Shown one piece after another: positions 1 to 9,738 of a stretch of DNA of 64,000 bases. The stretch lies in the NCBI RefSeq assembly GCF_048569485.1, contig NC_134355.1:497142133-497206132 (forward strand), read 5' to 3'. Numbering within the stretch: position 1 is the first letter of the stretch; every line of letters starts with the position of its first letter. Below the pieces are notes generated by a model. That model had not been told where the DNA came from and made no database searches. It saw nothing but the letters and a program-made list of their open reading frames with translations. This DNA is from Anomaloglossus baeobatrachus. Taxonomy: Eukaryota; Chordata; Amphibia; Anura; Aromobatidae. Both the position numbers and the translations under genes were made by a program.

Positions 1-23
1 CTGTAGGCTGCGATTTGAGTCTT

Positions 24-590
24 AAGTCCGCTTTACACGCAACGACATTGCTAAAGCAATGTCGTTGGGGTCACGGAATTCTTGACGCACATCCGTCCTC
101 TTTAGCGATGTCGTTGCGTGTGACACCTACGTGCAATCGAAAATCATCGCAAAAACGTGCAAAATCTTTAATTGTTAACATTCTCCCCTATTCCCAAATA
201 ATGTTGCTGCTGCAGGTACGATTTTGTTCCTCATTCCTGCGGTAGCACACATTGCTACATGTGACACCGCAGGAACGAGAAACCTCACCTTACCTGCGGC
301 CGCCGGCAATGAGGAAGGAAGGAGGTGGGCGGGATGTTAAGTCTCGCTCATCTCCGACCTTCCACTTCGATTGGGCGGCCGCTTAGTGACGTCGCTGTGA
401 CGCCAAATGAACCGCCCCCTTAGAAAAGAGGCGGTTCGACGGTCACAGCGACGTCGCTAGGCAGGTAAGTAGTGTGACAGGTCCGAGCACTTATGTGTGC
501 CACGGGCAGTGATTTGCCCGTGACGCACACACGATGGGGGCGGGCACGCATGCTAGTGATCTCGCTAGCGAGATCGCAGCGTTTAAAGCT
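24..590. mobile_element. MITE (Harbinger-like), family also at 63479-64000
   Basis: Non-coding, GC-rich, fold-back repeat. The left end (GTCCGCTTTACACGCAACGA) is echoed imperfectly in reverse complement near 570-590. The interior carries internal palindromes such as the one around CGACATTGCTAAAGCAATGTCG. The same sequence, including the gcggttcg and cacgggcag blocks, recurs at the end of the window, which shows an interspersed family. No ORF of note. The TSD is not clean, so the exact ends are approximate. Confidence 0.6.
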
Positions 591-945
591 GCCTTTACAA
601 GCCATGCTGCTGCTATCTAAAAATATATATTCTGTTGCTAATAATACCGCTCTTAGCTGCATTTAGTTTAGGGTGACATTCTGGAGTATTGGCCGTGTAT
701 TACAAGCCTGACAGCAGAGATTCTAGCCTTACAGACCATGCTGCTGATACCTAAAAAATGTATTCTATTTCAAATAAAACCACTATTAGTTTGCAATTAG
801 TATAGGGTGAGATTCTAGAGTAGGAATCATGCATTATATTCCTGTAGGCAAGGATTCTAGCCTTACAGTCCCTGCTGCTGATATCTACAAAATATATTCT
901 ATTCTCTAATATAACCTCTGGTTGTGCATGCAGAGGCCATGGTTG
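588..945. repeat. Short tandem array, ~131-bp unit, about 3 diverged copies
   Basis: The block TTCTAGCCTTACAG followed by CCATGCTGCTGATA (or close variants) recurs near 588, 720 and 851, and each copy is followed by an AT-rich stretch and GGGTGA(C/G)ATTCT. The period is about 131 bp. It lies directly upstream of a decayed hAT transposase on the plus strand, mirroring the upstream 138-bp array of the giant hAT element, although I see no sequence similarity between the two units. Confidence 0.6.
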
Positions 946-1389
946 TGAGCCAAGGCAAAACATGCCTGCTGCAGGAGCAAAGCAAACAAAATCATTTAGA
1001 CCTAGCTTTTTGTCTCTCTTTCCAAGGGGGTATTGGACACCACTGCTGAAGTCAAAACAGTGAAAGCAGGTTTTTGGCTAGGTGGCAGGTAATGCTTTCA
1101 GTCTGTTTACTAGCACCACCCTGTTTTTTGCATCATCCAGTCTGACTAGTCAAGAGTAAGGACCATTTAATCCTCCCCATGATCCTCCTTCCTCCCACTA
1201 TGGAGAGCCCCAGAAGACAAGTGACCCCACACTTGGACTCTCTGAGGAGCTCTTTACCTTTCCATTTATGGTTTCTTCTGGCTTCTCACATGCATGTTTC
1301 AAAAGCACAAATAGAACATGTGTGGTCATGCCCAAGTATTTGAGCAGGCATGGTTATAACAAGGCAATTGTAGGGAACAGACATTACTG

Positions 1390-2345
1390 TCTAAAGAGGG
1401 GGATGATGAGACACATTTGTAAACAAGTCAGATGAAGTCTAGAAGTCAGGAGAGGGAACAAAGTAGTGGGGTGGAAGATGAGGTGGTGGACAATGAAATC
1501 ACTGACCCAGCTGGCAAAGGGGGCATACAAAGCCAGGACAGCAGCACTGGTGGTGATGAATCCCTAGCACCACAACAGACAGCAAGGATACAGTAGGGAG
1601 GCTAGAGGGAGAAGGCAAACAACTGGTCCGTAGAGTACCCACATCAGCAAGATCCCAGGAAAAGGGTTGGGTGTTCCCTAGTTTGGTGCTTCTTTTACAG
1701 AAAGTGCAGAACACAAGAAAATGGTAATTTGCAGCCTGTGTTATACCAAACTAAGTAGGGGCCAGACCACTACCAGCCTAACCATAACCAGTATGCTCAT
1801 TCACATGTCATCCAAACATTTGAATAAGTGAGCTAAACACAATAAATAATGGGTCCACAATAAATGTCTGCGGGTTACCACACTGTCCGTTCTACTGTCC
1901 TACATGCTGTGAATCCTCTGTCCAGGATAAAGGCGCTGAAACCTCCCACCCACCATCAGCAAGAATGTCCAGTTCCTTGTCCAAGCAGAGTGTACAGATT
2001 TCTCTAACCCAGGCCTTTGAATGCAAGTGGAAATTTGCAGCCACCCACCCACAGGCCCAAACAATAATCATCCACATTTACAAACTGCTTGCCCTGTAAA
2101 TGTTTCCATATAGGCTTTTGAATGCTGGGGCTTTCCTCAACCTGATGGAGGTGTCCGTCCCTCGGTACTCGGTCCTCAAGCGTCAATATTTCTACAGGTG
2201 TACCATCTCAGCATTACACAGGCAAGTGTCTCATAACATCACCATGCCCTCACCCATCAATGCAATTACTGGGAAGGTCCACTATGGACACACAAACAAG
2301 TACTTGTGGCCAGGGATGATACATTTCCGGGATGTCACACTCTAC
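1390..2345 (+). pseudogene. Decayed hAT (ZBED-type) transposase, 5' part only
   Basis: A broken relative of the intact transposase at 28682-32407. Around 1695-1830 one frame reads a BED-type zinc finger: cysteines in ICSLC, then SRGQTTTSLTITSM, then histidines in HMSSKH. This lines up with ICNIC...SRGQNLSSLTTSSM...HMNKYH of the intact protein. Around 2100-2345 a second stretch (RLLNAGAFLNLMEVSVPRY, then SALHRQVSHNIT) matches RLVDTQDFRDLMSVAVPQY and PALHQHVAHNIT of the intact copy, up to just past the point where the first catalytic Asp would lie. The two blocks are separated by stop-containing sequence, and the C-terminal half, including the dimerisation domain, is absent. The fragment stops where a hAT-like terminal sequence begins at 2346. 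It is an old, non-functional plain DNA transposon. Confidence 0.75.
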
Positions 2346-2545
2346 TAGAGATGAGCAAACATTTCAAAGTTCAGCTCGCCAAACCTTACCATAGAAACGC
2401 TATGCTCGTCGAACCGTTTTGTGAACCTTAATGGATTAAATGGGAGGCCAAACTTAAGGCATAGAAAACATCTTAGGGGGTAGAAAAGTTTCCAAAACAG
2501 CAAAAATACATTTTACAGTGCAGCCCCACTGATTTGGCATAGCCG
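2346..2545 (+). mobile_element. hAT-like left terminus (diverged family)
   Basis: It begins TAGAGATGAGCAAAC, close to the TAGAGATGAGCGAAC ends of the two clear hAT elements in this window. It is followed by a subterminal region with repeated GAACC/TCGAACC motifs and GGATTAAATGGGAGGC, reminiscent of the same position in the other copies. I could not find a matching right end or TSD, so this is a lone or rearranged terminus. Confidence 0.5.
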
Positions 2546-4625
2546 TTAGCTTATTAGAATATTAACATAACAAATATAGAGGTGGAAGAGAGACAGGTTT
2601 AAGGCTTGTGCTCCCATACCCCTGCCAGTACAGACAAGACACAACTTGGAAGCCCAGCTTGGGGTCCTGATATTTAAAAACATTTCAAGCTGATAGCAGG
2701 ACAGTGTTATCAATCCCCCCCCATTTCCCCATAATGTATTTGCACAGCAGAGAGATATGTGGCCTGTCAATTACATTTTAAAAAGTGAGCACACAGTGAC
2801 AGCGCCTTCTGCAGCAGCACATCCAGGCTCTAGAAATTTTTGTACAACTAAGTTGAGCCATGCAATGCTCATGAGACGTCATCCAGGCATAGTCCTCCAG
2901 GTTCAATGGAGACAGCCATGATTAAACTCAGCCTGGATAGTAGTCCACAACTCGGCAGCTGTATGACTTCATTCTCTAATTCATATTAATTTAAGTACTG
3001 CCTGATTGCATTGACTTACAAACAGGATATGGCCTTGTATTTAAATCAAAAGATATGTAAGTGTCAGGTATAGACCTCTTGCTTGCAGAACCCTGGCACT
3101 ATAGACAAACGACAATTTGGAGACCCTACTTGGAGTCTCTACATTTCCAAAAAAAAAGGTCAGACAACAGGAAAAGTGACAGCAATTGGCACAGACTAAA
3201 AAAAGTGGAATGCCACAACATGGATGCTAGGGATCTGCACTGTAACAAGGACTGAACCAGCATTTTTACCTTCACTAGACACAGCAAGATGACAGACAGG
3301 TGTAGGCCTTCATGTTCCCAGAACCCCGGTACTACTGACAAAAGACAATTTGGAGACCCTACTTGGAGTCTCTACATTTCCAAAAAATAAGGTCAGACAA
3401 CAGGAAAAGTGGCAACAATTGGCACAGACTAAAAAAAGTGGAATGCCACAACATGGATGCTAGGGATCTGCACTGTAACAAGGACTGAACCAGCATTTTT
3501 ACCTTCACTAGACACAGCAAGATGACAGACAGGTGTATGCCTTCATGTTCCCAGAACCCTGGTACTACTGACAAAAGACAATTTGGAGACCCTACTTGGA
3601 GTCTTAAATTACAGTCAGTAAACAGGAAAAGTGGCAGCGATTGGCACGAATTATAAATAGTCCAACATAGCAACATGGAGGTGTGGGACTGGTCCTGGAA
3701 AAATGCCTGAATCAGCATTTCTACCTTCACCAGAGACAACAATATGACAGACAGGTGTAGGCCTCTTTCTCCCAGAACCCTAGCACTACTGACAAAAGAC
3801 AATTTGGAGACCCTACTTGGTGTCTGCACATTTACAAAAGTTAAGATCAGGAAAGAGGAAAAGTGGCAACAATTGGCATAGACTATAAATAGACCAACAT
3901 AGCAGCATAGAGGTGTGGGACTAGCCTTGGAACTAGGCCTGAACCAGCATTTCCACCTTCATCAGATACAGATAGATGACAGACAGGCGTAGGCCTCTTG
4001 CTCCCAGAACCCTAGCACTACAGATACAAGACAATTTGGAGACCTTACTTGGAGTTTCCACATTTCCAAACATTAAGGTCAGACAACAAAAAAAGTGGCA
4101 ACAATTGGTACCGACTAAAAATATTGGAATGCCACAACATGGATGCTTGGGTTTGGCCCTGTGACAAGGCCTGAACCAGCATTTCTACCTTCACCAGAGA
4201 CAGCAAGATGAGAGACAGGCATAGACATCTTGCTCCCAGAACCCTGGCACTACAGACAAGACACAACTTGGAGACCCATCTTGGAGTCTAGAGATTTAAA
4301 AATCTTTCAGGCAGACAGTAGTAAAGTAGCATCAATTGCCCCCCTTCCCTTAGGATGTTAAAACGACAGGGAGGTATGGTCCATGCAACACACTGAATAT
4401 GGCCTGGCATTTAAATTTTAAAAATCAAAAAGGGAAGAGTGACAGGATTACGCCTCTTTCTCCAACACCCTAGGAGTCTTGAGAGTTAAAAACCTTTCAG
4501 ACAGACATCAGGACAGTGACATCAATTCCCCCCATTTCCCTATAGTGTCTTTGCATAGCAGAGAGCTATGGTCCATGCAACATACAGGATGTGGCTTCAG
4601 TGACTCATATAGGTCAAAAACACCA
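2546..4625. repeat. Diverged tandem array, ~225-240-bp unit, roughly 8 copies
   Basis: A recurring block runs GACAGACAGGTGTAGGCC, then CCCAGAACCCTGGCACTAC, then ACAATTTGGAGACCCTACTTGG, then an AAGTGGCA(A/G)CAATTGGCA block, then CCAGCATTT(T/C)(T/A)ACCTTCAC. Clear starts lie near 3290, 3527, 3752, 3977 and 4207, and more degenerate copies lie at 2580 and 4435. The units are well diverged from one another, so the array is old. It follows a hAT-like left terminus at about the same distance as the 234-bp array follows the left end of the giant hAT. Confidence 0.7.
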
Positions 4626-5493
4626 AGCATGGTCACTTCCATAAAAAAATATTTTTTCCACTTTTTTTGTTACTATTAGTCCCGTTGGAAAACTTCAAGC
4701 TGTGATCATCCGATCGCTTGTGCTGCTGTATACAGCAGAAATACTGACTTCACAGGAAGATTGTCATGACAGTGATAGTGGTCATAAGCTGATCCCTGGC
4801 TTTCATGATAACCCATTGAAGCCTCGTAATCACATCATGGGGCCACCTATGGTAGCATAGAATGATGCTTGTTAAATCAGAATTTGACAGCGGGATTTAA
4901 CTAATTAACAGAGGCGGACTGATCTACTGACTGCTGAGGCACACGTCAGCTGATCAGATCAGCCGATATGTGCAAGGAAAGATGCGGGCTCAGCAAGCTA
5001 GCCCACATTAAAGGAAAGTACATGGCCTATTATATACCAGAACCTCATAAGTCCTGAAGAGATTAAAGTGGTTTAAGTGGTCTGATGAAAACAACCTCTG
5101 TTCATATACGTGTTTTGACCTCTAAATGATCGCTACAATTAGCTGTCTTATCTGAAACAGGTAAAAGCTGATAAAACAACCTTTCGAACAGTGGATAAAA
5201 GTTTGTACCCTTATTTCATTCCTTCTACTCTCATGCGTATTATATTTATTTTAAAAACTATTTAATTCAGATTTATGGGCCATTATATTTAATGGAGGGA
5301 TATGCTATTGTTATGGTCATTTTCAAGGGGGAATTGATTAAAGGGTTTTTTAAAGTCATGTTTTTAAGTTGTTCTACATTACATGTGAGCAAAATCCTCT
5401 TATTAATAAACATACAGTATGTATATTGGGCACAATAAATTAAAAGACCCATATCTCTGGAACTTTATGGCAAATGGAAAAATATGAATACTG
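4626..5493. other. Non-genic, unclassified repeat-like DNA
   Basis: No ORF, RNA gene or clean element ends. The stretch 4680-5090 (GTGATCATCCGATCGC ... GAGATTAAAGTGG) has the mixed GC/AT look of an interspersed repeat, but I cannot place it in a family. 5090-5490 is AT-rich and featureless. Confidence 0.4.
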
Positions 5494-5899
5494 AGGCTAT
5501 GTACCCACGCTGCGGAAAATGCGCGGATTTTGCCGCAGATTTATCGTGGAAAAGCCGCGGATTTTCCAGAAATCTGCAGCACAGCTACTCCCCAGCCATT
5601 TCTATGGCATTTGGGAAATGCTGTGCCCATGCTGTGGATTTTTCCGCAGCGGAAATCGTGCGGATTTTCGTGCGGAAAAATCTGCAGTATGTCAATTATT
5701 GTTGAAGATTTTCGTGCAGATTTTGCCTATTTAATTGAATTAAAAAAAAAAATCGCAAAATCCACAACAAAATCCGCATCAAATCCGCGTCAAATCCGCA
5801 CAAAATCCGCACCTATGAAAAGGTGCGGATTCCAGAGGAAAGCTGCGGATTTTGATGCAGAAAAATCCGCAGATGCAGAGTCCCGTGGGCACATAGCCT
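5494..5899. mobile_element. Fold-back MITE, terminal AGGCTATGT(A/G)CCCACG
   Basis: The left end AGGCTATGTACCCACGCTGCGG is matched in reverse complement by the right end ACATAGCCT preceded by CGTGGGC. The interior is dense in GCGGATTTT and AAAATCCGC words on opposite strands. It makes overlapping spurious ORFs but no real protein. A partial relative ends at about 41760. Confidence 0.7.
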
Positions 5900-6286
5900 T
5901 ATGGGCACAGTCTTAATAAAATAAAAGCAAAACCTTGACATGTTAGAGCTGGAGATAAATCTTCTTTAAACATAGTTTGACTAATTTATGGACCATAGAA
6001 TACCAGTATGTTGCTACCCAGAGGTTGCAGTTGTTTTTTTTATGTAGATGTGTAGTTTTTCCTAAATCACTAGGAAAAAATATATAATATAATGTTTCCC
6101 AGAGGCTTGGCATTCCTGCAATGAGCTCCAGAACAGGAAAGTGCAATATAATACAGGCAGTAGACCTAGTAAACAGAACCACCAGATAAGATAATCTTCT
6201 CTACTTACAATCTTTAGAAAAGTTTTATTAGGTTTCCTCAAGATTAGTTAAAGAATCCAAGATTCCAGTGCCGCCAAGTTCTCTTC
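5900..6286. other. Non-genic spacer
   Basis: AT-rich, with only short chance frames. I see no repeat ends or conserved motif. Confidence 0.5.
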
Positions 6287-6289
6287 TAA

Positions 6290-6870
6290 GGCGGGCTTTG
6301 CACGTTGCGACATCGCAAGCCGATGCTGCGATGTTGCATGCGATAGTCCCTGCCCTCGTCGCAGGCACAATATCTTGTGATAGCTGGCGTAGCGAAAATT
6401 ATCACTACGCCAGCTTCACATGCACTCACCTGACCTGCGAGCGTCGCTCTGGCCGGCGACCCGCCTCCTTCCTAAGGGGGCGGGTGGTGCAACGTCATAG
6501 CGACATCACACGGCAGGCGGCCAATAGCGGTGGAGGGGCGGAGATGAGCAGGATGTAAACATCCCGCCTACCTCCTTCATTCCGTATAGCCGCCGGCGGC
6601 AGGTAGGAGATGTTCCTCGCTCCTGCGGCTTCATACACAGCGATGTGTGCTGCCGCAGGAATGAGGAACTGCATCGTACCTGTCGCGGCACCGGCATTAT
6701 GGAAATGTCGGTGAATGCACCGATAATACGATATCGACGCTTTTGCGCTCATTCATCGTATCATCTAGCATTTACACGCTACGATGTCGAAAGTGACGCC
6801 GGATGTGCGTCACTTTCGATTTGACCCCATCGACATCGCACATGCGATGTCGCAACGTGCAAAGCCGCCC
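6290..6870. mobile_element. Harbinger-like MITE with TAA target duplication
   Basis: Terminal inverted repeats GGCGGGCTTTGCACGTTGCG (left) and the complement of TGCAAAGCCGCCC (right) enclose 581 bp of GC-rich, palindrome-rich non-coding DNA. TAA lies immediately outside both ends (6287-6289 and 6871-6873), as expected of PIF/Harbinger-type insertions. No transposase is present. Confidence 0.8.
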
Positions 6871-6873
6871 TAA

Positions 6874-7134
6874 GTCTAGAATTAGTTTCTCCTTATCTCA
6901 CAAGATTTAATGTTTGAAGTTGTTTTCAAAATGAAAGCATATGAAACCTTTTTCTGAAGCTCCATAGGTTTACATTAATGAATGTAGCACAACCCGCACA
7001 ATGTTCCCTGTGTGAACAATCAAAAGAGAAGAATTGTTGCATGGGCCCATAGAGGACCGAAACAATGCAATAATCAGTGGAAGACAGTGACATGTAATAA
7101 ACTACAATACTTTAAAAATCATTAAAGTTTCCTA
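6874..7134. other. Non-genic spacer
   Basis: No ORF, repeat ends or RNA gene seen. Confidence 0.4.
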
Positions 7135-7864
7135 GTTTTAATGTTGAAGGTAGACTTAAGACCATCAAGTTCAACCTATAGCCTGACATTGATCCATGGG
7201 AAGGTAAAAACCCTATGGGTCAGGCACTAAGCTTCATATTAGGGGAAACATTCCATACCGACTCCAAATGCAGCAATCAGATCAGTTGCCTAGATCAATG
7301 CCAAATCACAGAATCTAGTGCACATAACAAGTAATATTATATTTTTTAAGAAAGGCATCTTTTATTTTAGTAGTGAATTATCCATTACAACATCATGTAA
7401 AGAGAGTTCTATAGTCTTACTGCCCTTATGGTAAATATTCTGTGATTATCATTAAAACATCTTTCCCTTAGATGAAGAAGATGTCCCTTTTGTCCACGTC
7501 ACAAGCCTAGCTGTAAAAAGATCATTAGTAAGGTTTCTGTACTGTCCCTTCATATATATCTGTACATTGGAAAAATGAAGACATAGGGGTGATCTTATTA
7601 TAAACTGAATAAACCCAAGTTTAATAACCTATTTAGGTATTCTAGTCGTCCCATTCCCTTAATAACCTTGGTTGTGCTTCTCTCTACTCGCTCTAGTTCA
7701 GCTACAGTATGTCATTCTCTTACACTGGAGACCACAATTGTAGTGTAGCTATACTAGTGACTTGTATGGGGGAAAAAATATGTTCTCATGTGCATCTATG
7801 CTTATTTTAATTTATTCCATTATTTTCTTAGTATTGGCACTGACACTAGTCAGTAAAGTTGAGG
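7135..7864 (-). mobile_element. CR1-like LINE 3' tail remnant, first half
   Basis: Read on the minus strand this is the typical tail of an amphibian CR1-like LINE: a decayed stretch encoding words like RGQKGHLLHLRERCF and TIRAVRL, then a 3' UTR with GGATCAATGTCAGGCTATAGG and GGTTGAACTTGATGG. It is broken by many stops. It stops exactly at the target duplication of the Penelope-like element and appears to resume on the far side at 40489. The family call rests on remembered consensus features rather than on a search. Confidence 0.65.
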
Positions 7865-8192
7865 TTATTGTCCATCCATAATAATGCAGCCACTGGTATG
7901 GTATATATTATGAAGAGTCTGAATTACAGCAATAATACCTAAAATATAACTTTTAATAATTCCTCTAAAAATAGGGAAGGATCACCTTGCCTATGCATAA
8001 AATTCAATAGGTTGCAAGATCCTCCATACAACTCGGGGGACTGGCATACCCTGTAAACACGCAATGACACCTACATATAATTGGTGCTGCCAAAATAAAC
8101 AAATTTAACCGATATGGTCAAGATTATTAATGCGGACGCTCACTTGGATCCCATTCACAAATCAACAGTGGCGTTAATCACTAAGGTGACCA

Positions 8193-8893
8193 ATAAGTCG
8201 TTGTAATCTCTTTGTTTCTTCTATATAGGGAGAGATCTATTGGGGGCCACTGTATATATATATATATATAAAAAAAGAACCCCCGTTTATTCTCCCCATG
8301 TTCTAATTTTTTCTAGATTAACCCAGTAGGAGGTCGTCTCCTCATTAACTCCCCTGATGAATGATATATAGGAAACGCGTCAGGAGAAGGGAGAAGGAGA
8401 TTCTGGGAGAGGACAGTTAGTCCCTTCATAAGGGGTCCAGGACCTGTGTGGTGAGGGTCTGTTTTGGAAACGCCGAATATGAGGACTAACTGAACGTATT
8501 TGGGAGACAAGACACCAGCAATTGGGTGAGATTGTTCCCTATCAGACACAACCAGGTTAACAACTTGGCTATTTGAATCCCTGGTTAACGCTAATTTGTT
8601 TAACCGAATGTGAAGCATATTAGTCACACACTAGTGGGTATCATGGTCACCTTAGTGATTAACGCCACTGTTGATTTGTGAATGGGATCCAAGTGAGCGT
8701 CCGCATTAATAATCTTGACCATATCGGTTAAATTTGTTTATTTTGGCAGCACCAATTATATGTAGGTGTCATTGCGTGTTTACAGGGTATGCCAGTCCCC
8801 CGAGTTGTATGGAGGATCTTGCAACCTATTGAATTTTATGCATAGGCAAGGTGATCCTTCCTTATTTTTAGAGGAATTATTAAAAGTTATATT
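8193..8893 (+). repeat. PLE pLTR-like direct repeat, 5' copy
   Basis: Direct repeat of 39779-40472. It starts ATAAGTCGTTGTAATCTC, carries a short (TA)n run near 8258-8270, a hammerhead-like motif at 8354-8381 and the word GGTCACCTTAGTGATTAACG, and ends AATTATTAAAAGTTATA. No ORF. It precedes ORF1. Confidence 0.85.
8354..8381 (+). ncRNA. Hammerhead-ribozyme-like motif in 5' pLTR
   Basis: The hammerhead core words occur in order: CTGATGA, a short AT-rich spacer (would-be stem II), GAAAC, then GCGTC. ACGCGT is self-complementary, which fits the minimal stem III seen in hammerheads of this class. Hammerhead motifs have been reported in PLE pLTRs. Stem II here looks weak, so activity is doubtful. 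Confidence 0.5.
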
Positions 8894-8971
8894 TTAGGTA
8901 TTATTGCTGTAATTCAGAATCTTCATAATATATACCATACCAGTGGCTGCATTATTATTGTCTGATGTGAT

Positions 8972-9721
8972 ATGGCAGGTTTCTTGGCAGCAGGCATAGA
9001 TACGAATAACTGGATTTCAGAGGCAAAAGAGGTGTTCTCAGAAAGGAACTTTGTCCAGAAAAAATATACCCCCACTCTAAATGGGGCCTTCAATGATCTA
9101 ACCAGAATCTATAAAGAACGCACCACCTCATGGTGGGAGGTGCAATCACTGGAAAATTATTTGAAGGCAAAAATTGTCCCTAGATATCTCAGAATTTCTC
9201 TCACACCTGGCTTCAGGTACAAAAGTCCTGAATTAGCCTTAAAGTGGAAAAAAGAGGTGACTGATTGCTCACTCAGACTGATGACGTGTCTGCTGGAGGA
9301 AGAACATAAAAATCTGGCAACCCTAGAACTAGCTTTGAAGGAACAGATAGATATAACAAAGAAATTTTCAGGTGATAGTGAGTTCGTAAATAAGGAGGTG
9401 ACTCTCCAGAACACCATTGAAAAATTTCAATATCATCTTAAAGAAAAAAAGCATAGATTCTATATTAGGGATTTGCAGGAGTTTAGAGATAATAAAGCAT
9501 ACAACTTTTTCTCCAGTAGACCCGTCAGACAGAGTGAGCCTGAGAGTACCTCCACAGACACAGAAACATCGGACTTGGAGGGTAGAAATATAGCTTCCCG
9601 TGGGAGGGGCAAGAACAAAGGGAAGGGACGTGGTGGTTATCGTTTTTTAGAGCAAACACACTACCCGCTCAGAAACAAGCAACGTCAGAACCCCCCCCTA
9701 CCACCGGGTCAGCCCAGATAA
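8972..9721 (+). CDS. PLE ORF1, coiled-coil-like basic protein of unknown function
   Basis: 249 codons from the first ATG after the 5' pLTR. Residues ~1-175 are rich in K, E, L and charged heptad-like runs (LATLELALKEQIDITKKF, then TLQNTIEKFQYHLKEKKHRF), suggesting a helical or coiled-coil body. Residues ~185-205 are acidic and Ser/Thr-rich, and residues ~206-225 form a basic Gly/Arg/Lys tail (RGRGKNKGKGRGG) like an RNA-binding segment. I recognise no domain. A role as an RNA-binding or RNP partner of the reverse transcriptase is inference from position and composition. It ends at TAA 9719-9721 and overlaps the open frame of ORF2, which is in the -1 register. A C8 run at 9691-9698 lies in the overlap. 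Confidence 0.7.
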   Translation: MAGFLAAGIDTNNWISEAKEVFSERNFVQKKYTPTLNGAFNDLTRIYKERTTSWWEVQSLENYLKAKIVPRYLRISLTPGFRYKSPELALKWKKEVTDCSLRLMTCLLEEEHKNLATLELALKEQIDITKKFSGDSEFVNKEVTLQNTIEKFQYHLKEKKHRFYIRDLQEFRDNKAYNFFSSRPVRQSEPESTSTDTETSDLEGRNIASRGRGKNKGKGRGGYRFLEQTHYPLRNKQRQNPPLPPGQPR

Positions 9722-9738
9722 TCAATCTGTCAAGACAT

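Larger units (their letters stand above)
7881..8955. repeat. PLE 5' terminal inverted repeat, two 312-bp arms
   Basis: Bases 7881-8192 are the near-perfect reverse complement of 8644-8955 (for example GCAGCCACTGGTATGG against CCATACCAGTGGCTGC), leaving a 451-bp loop. An inverted partial pLTR at the 5' end is a known feature of Penelope-type insertions. The left arm begins directly after the target duplication. Confidence 0.85.

Noticed and set aside
5484-5916. Three overlapping frames of 71-128 codons
   Set aside because: All fall in a palindromic GCGGATTTT-rich MITE, and the frames reflect its low-complexity words.
6268-6558. 96-codon frame overlapping a MITE
   Set aside because: It lies within a TAA-flanked fold-back MITE and has an opposite-strand twin frame. 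No protein character.
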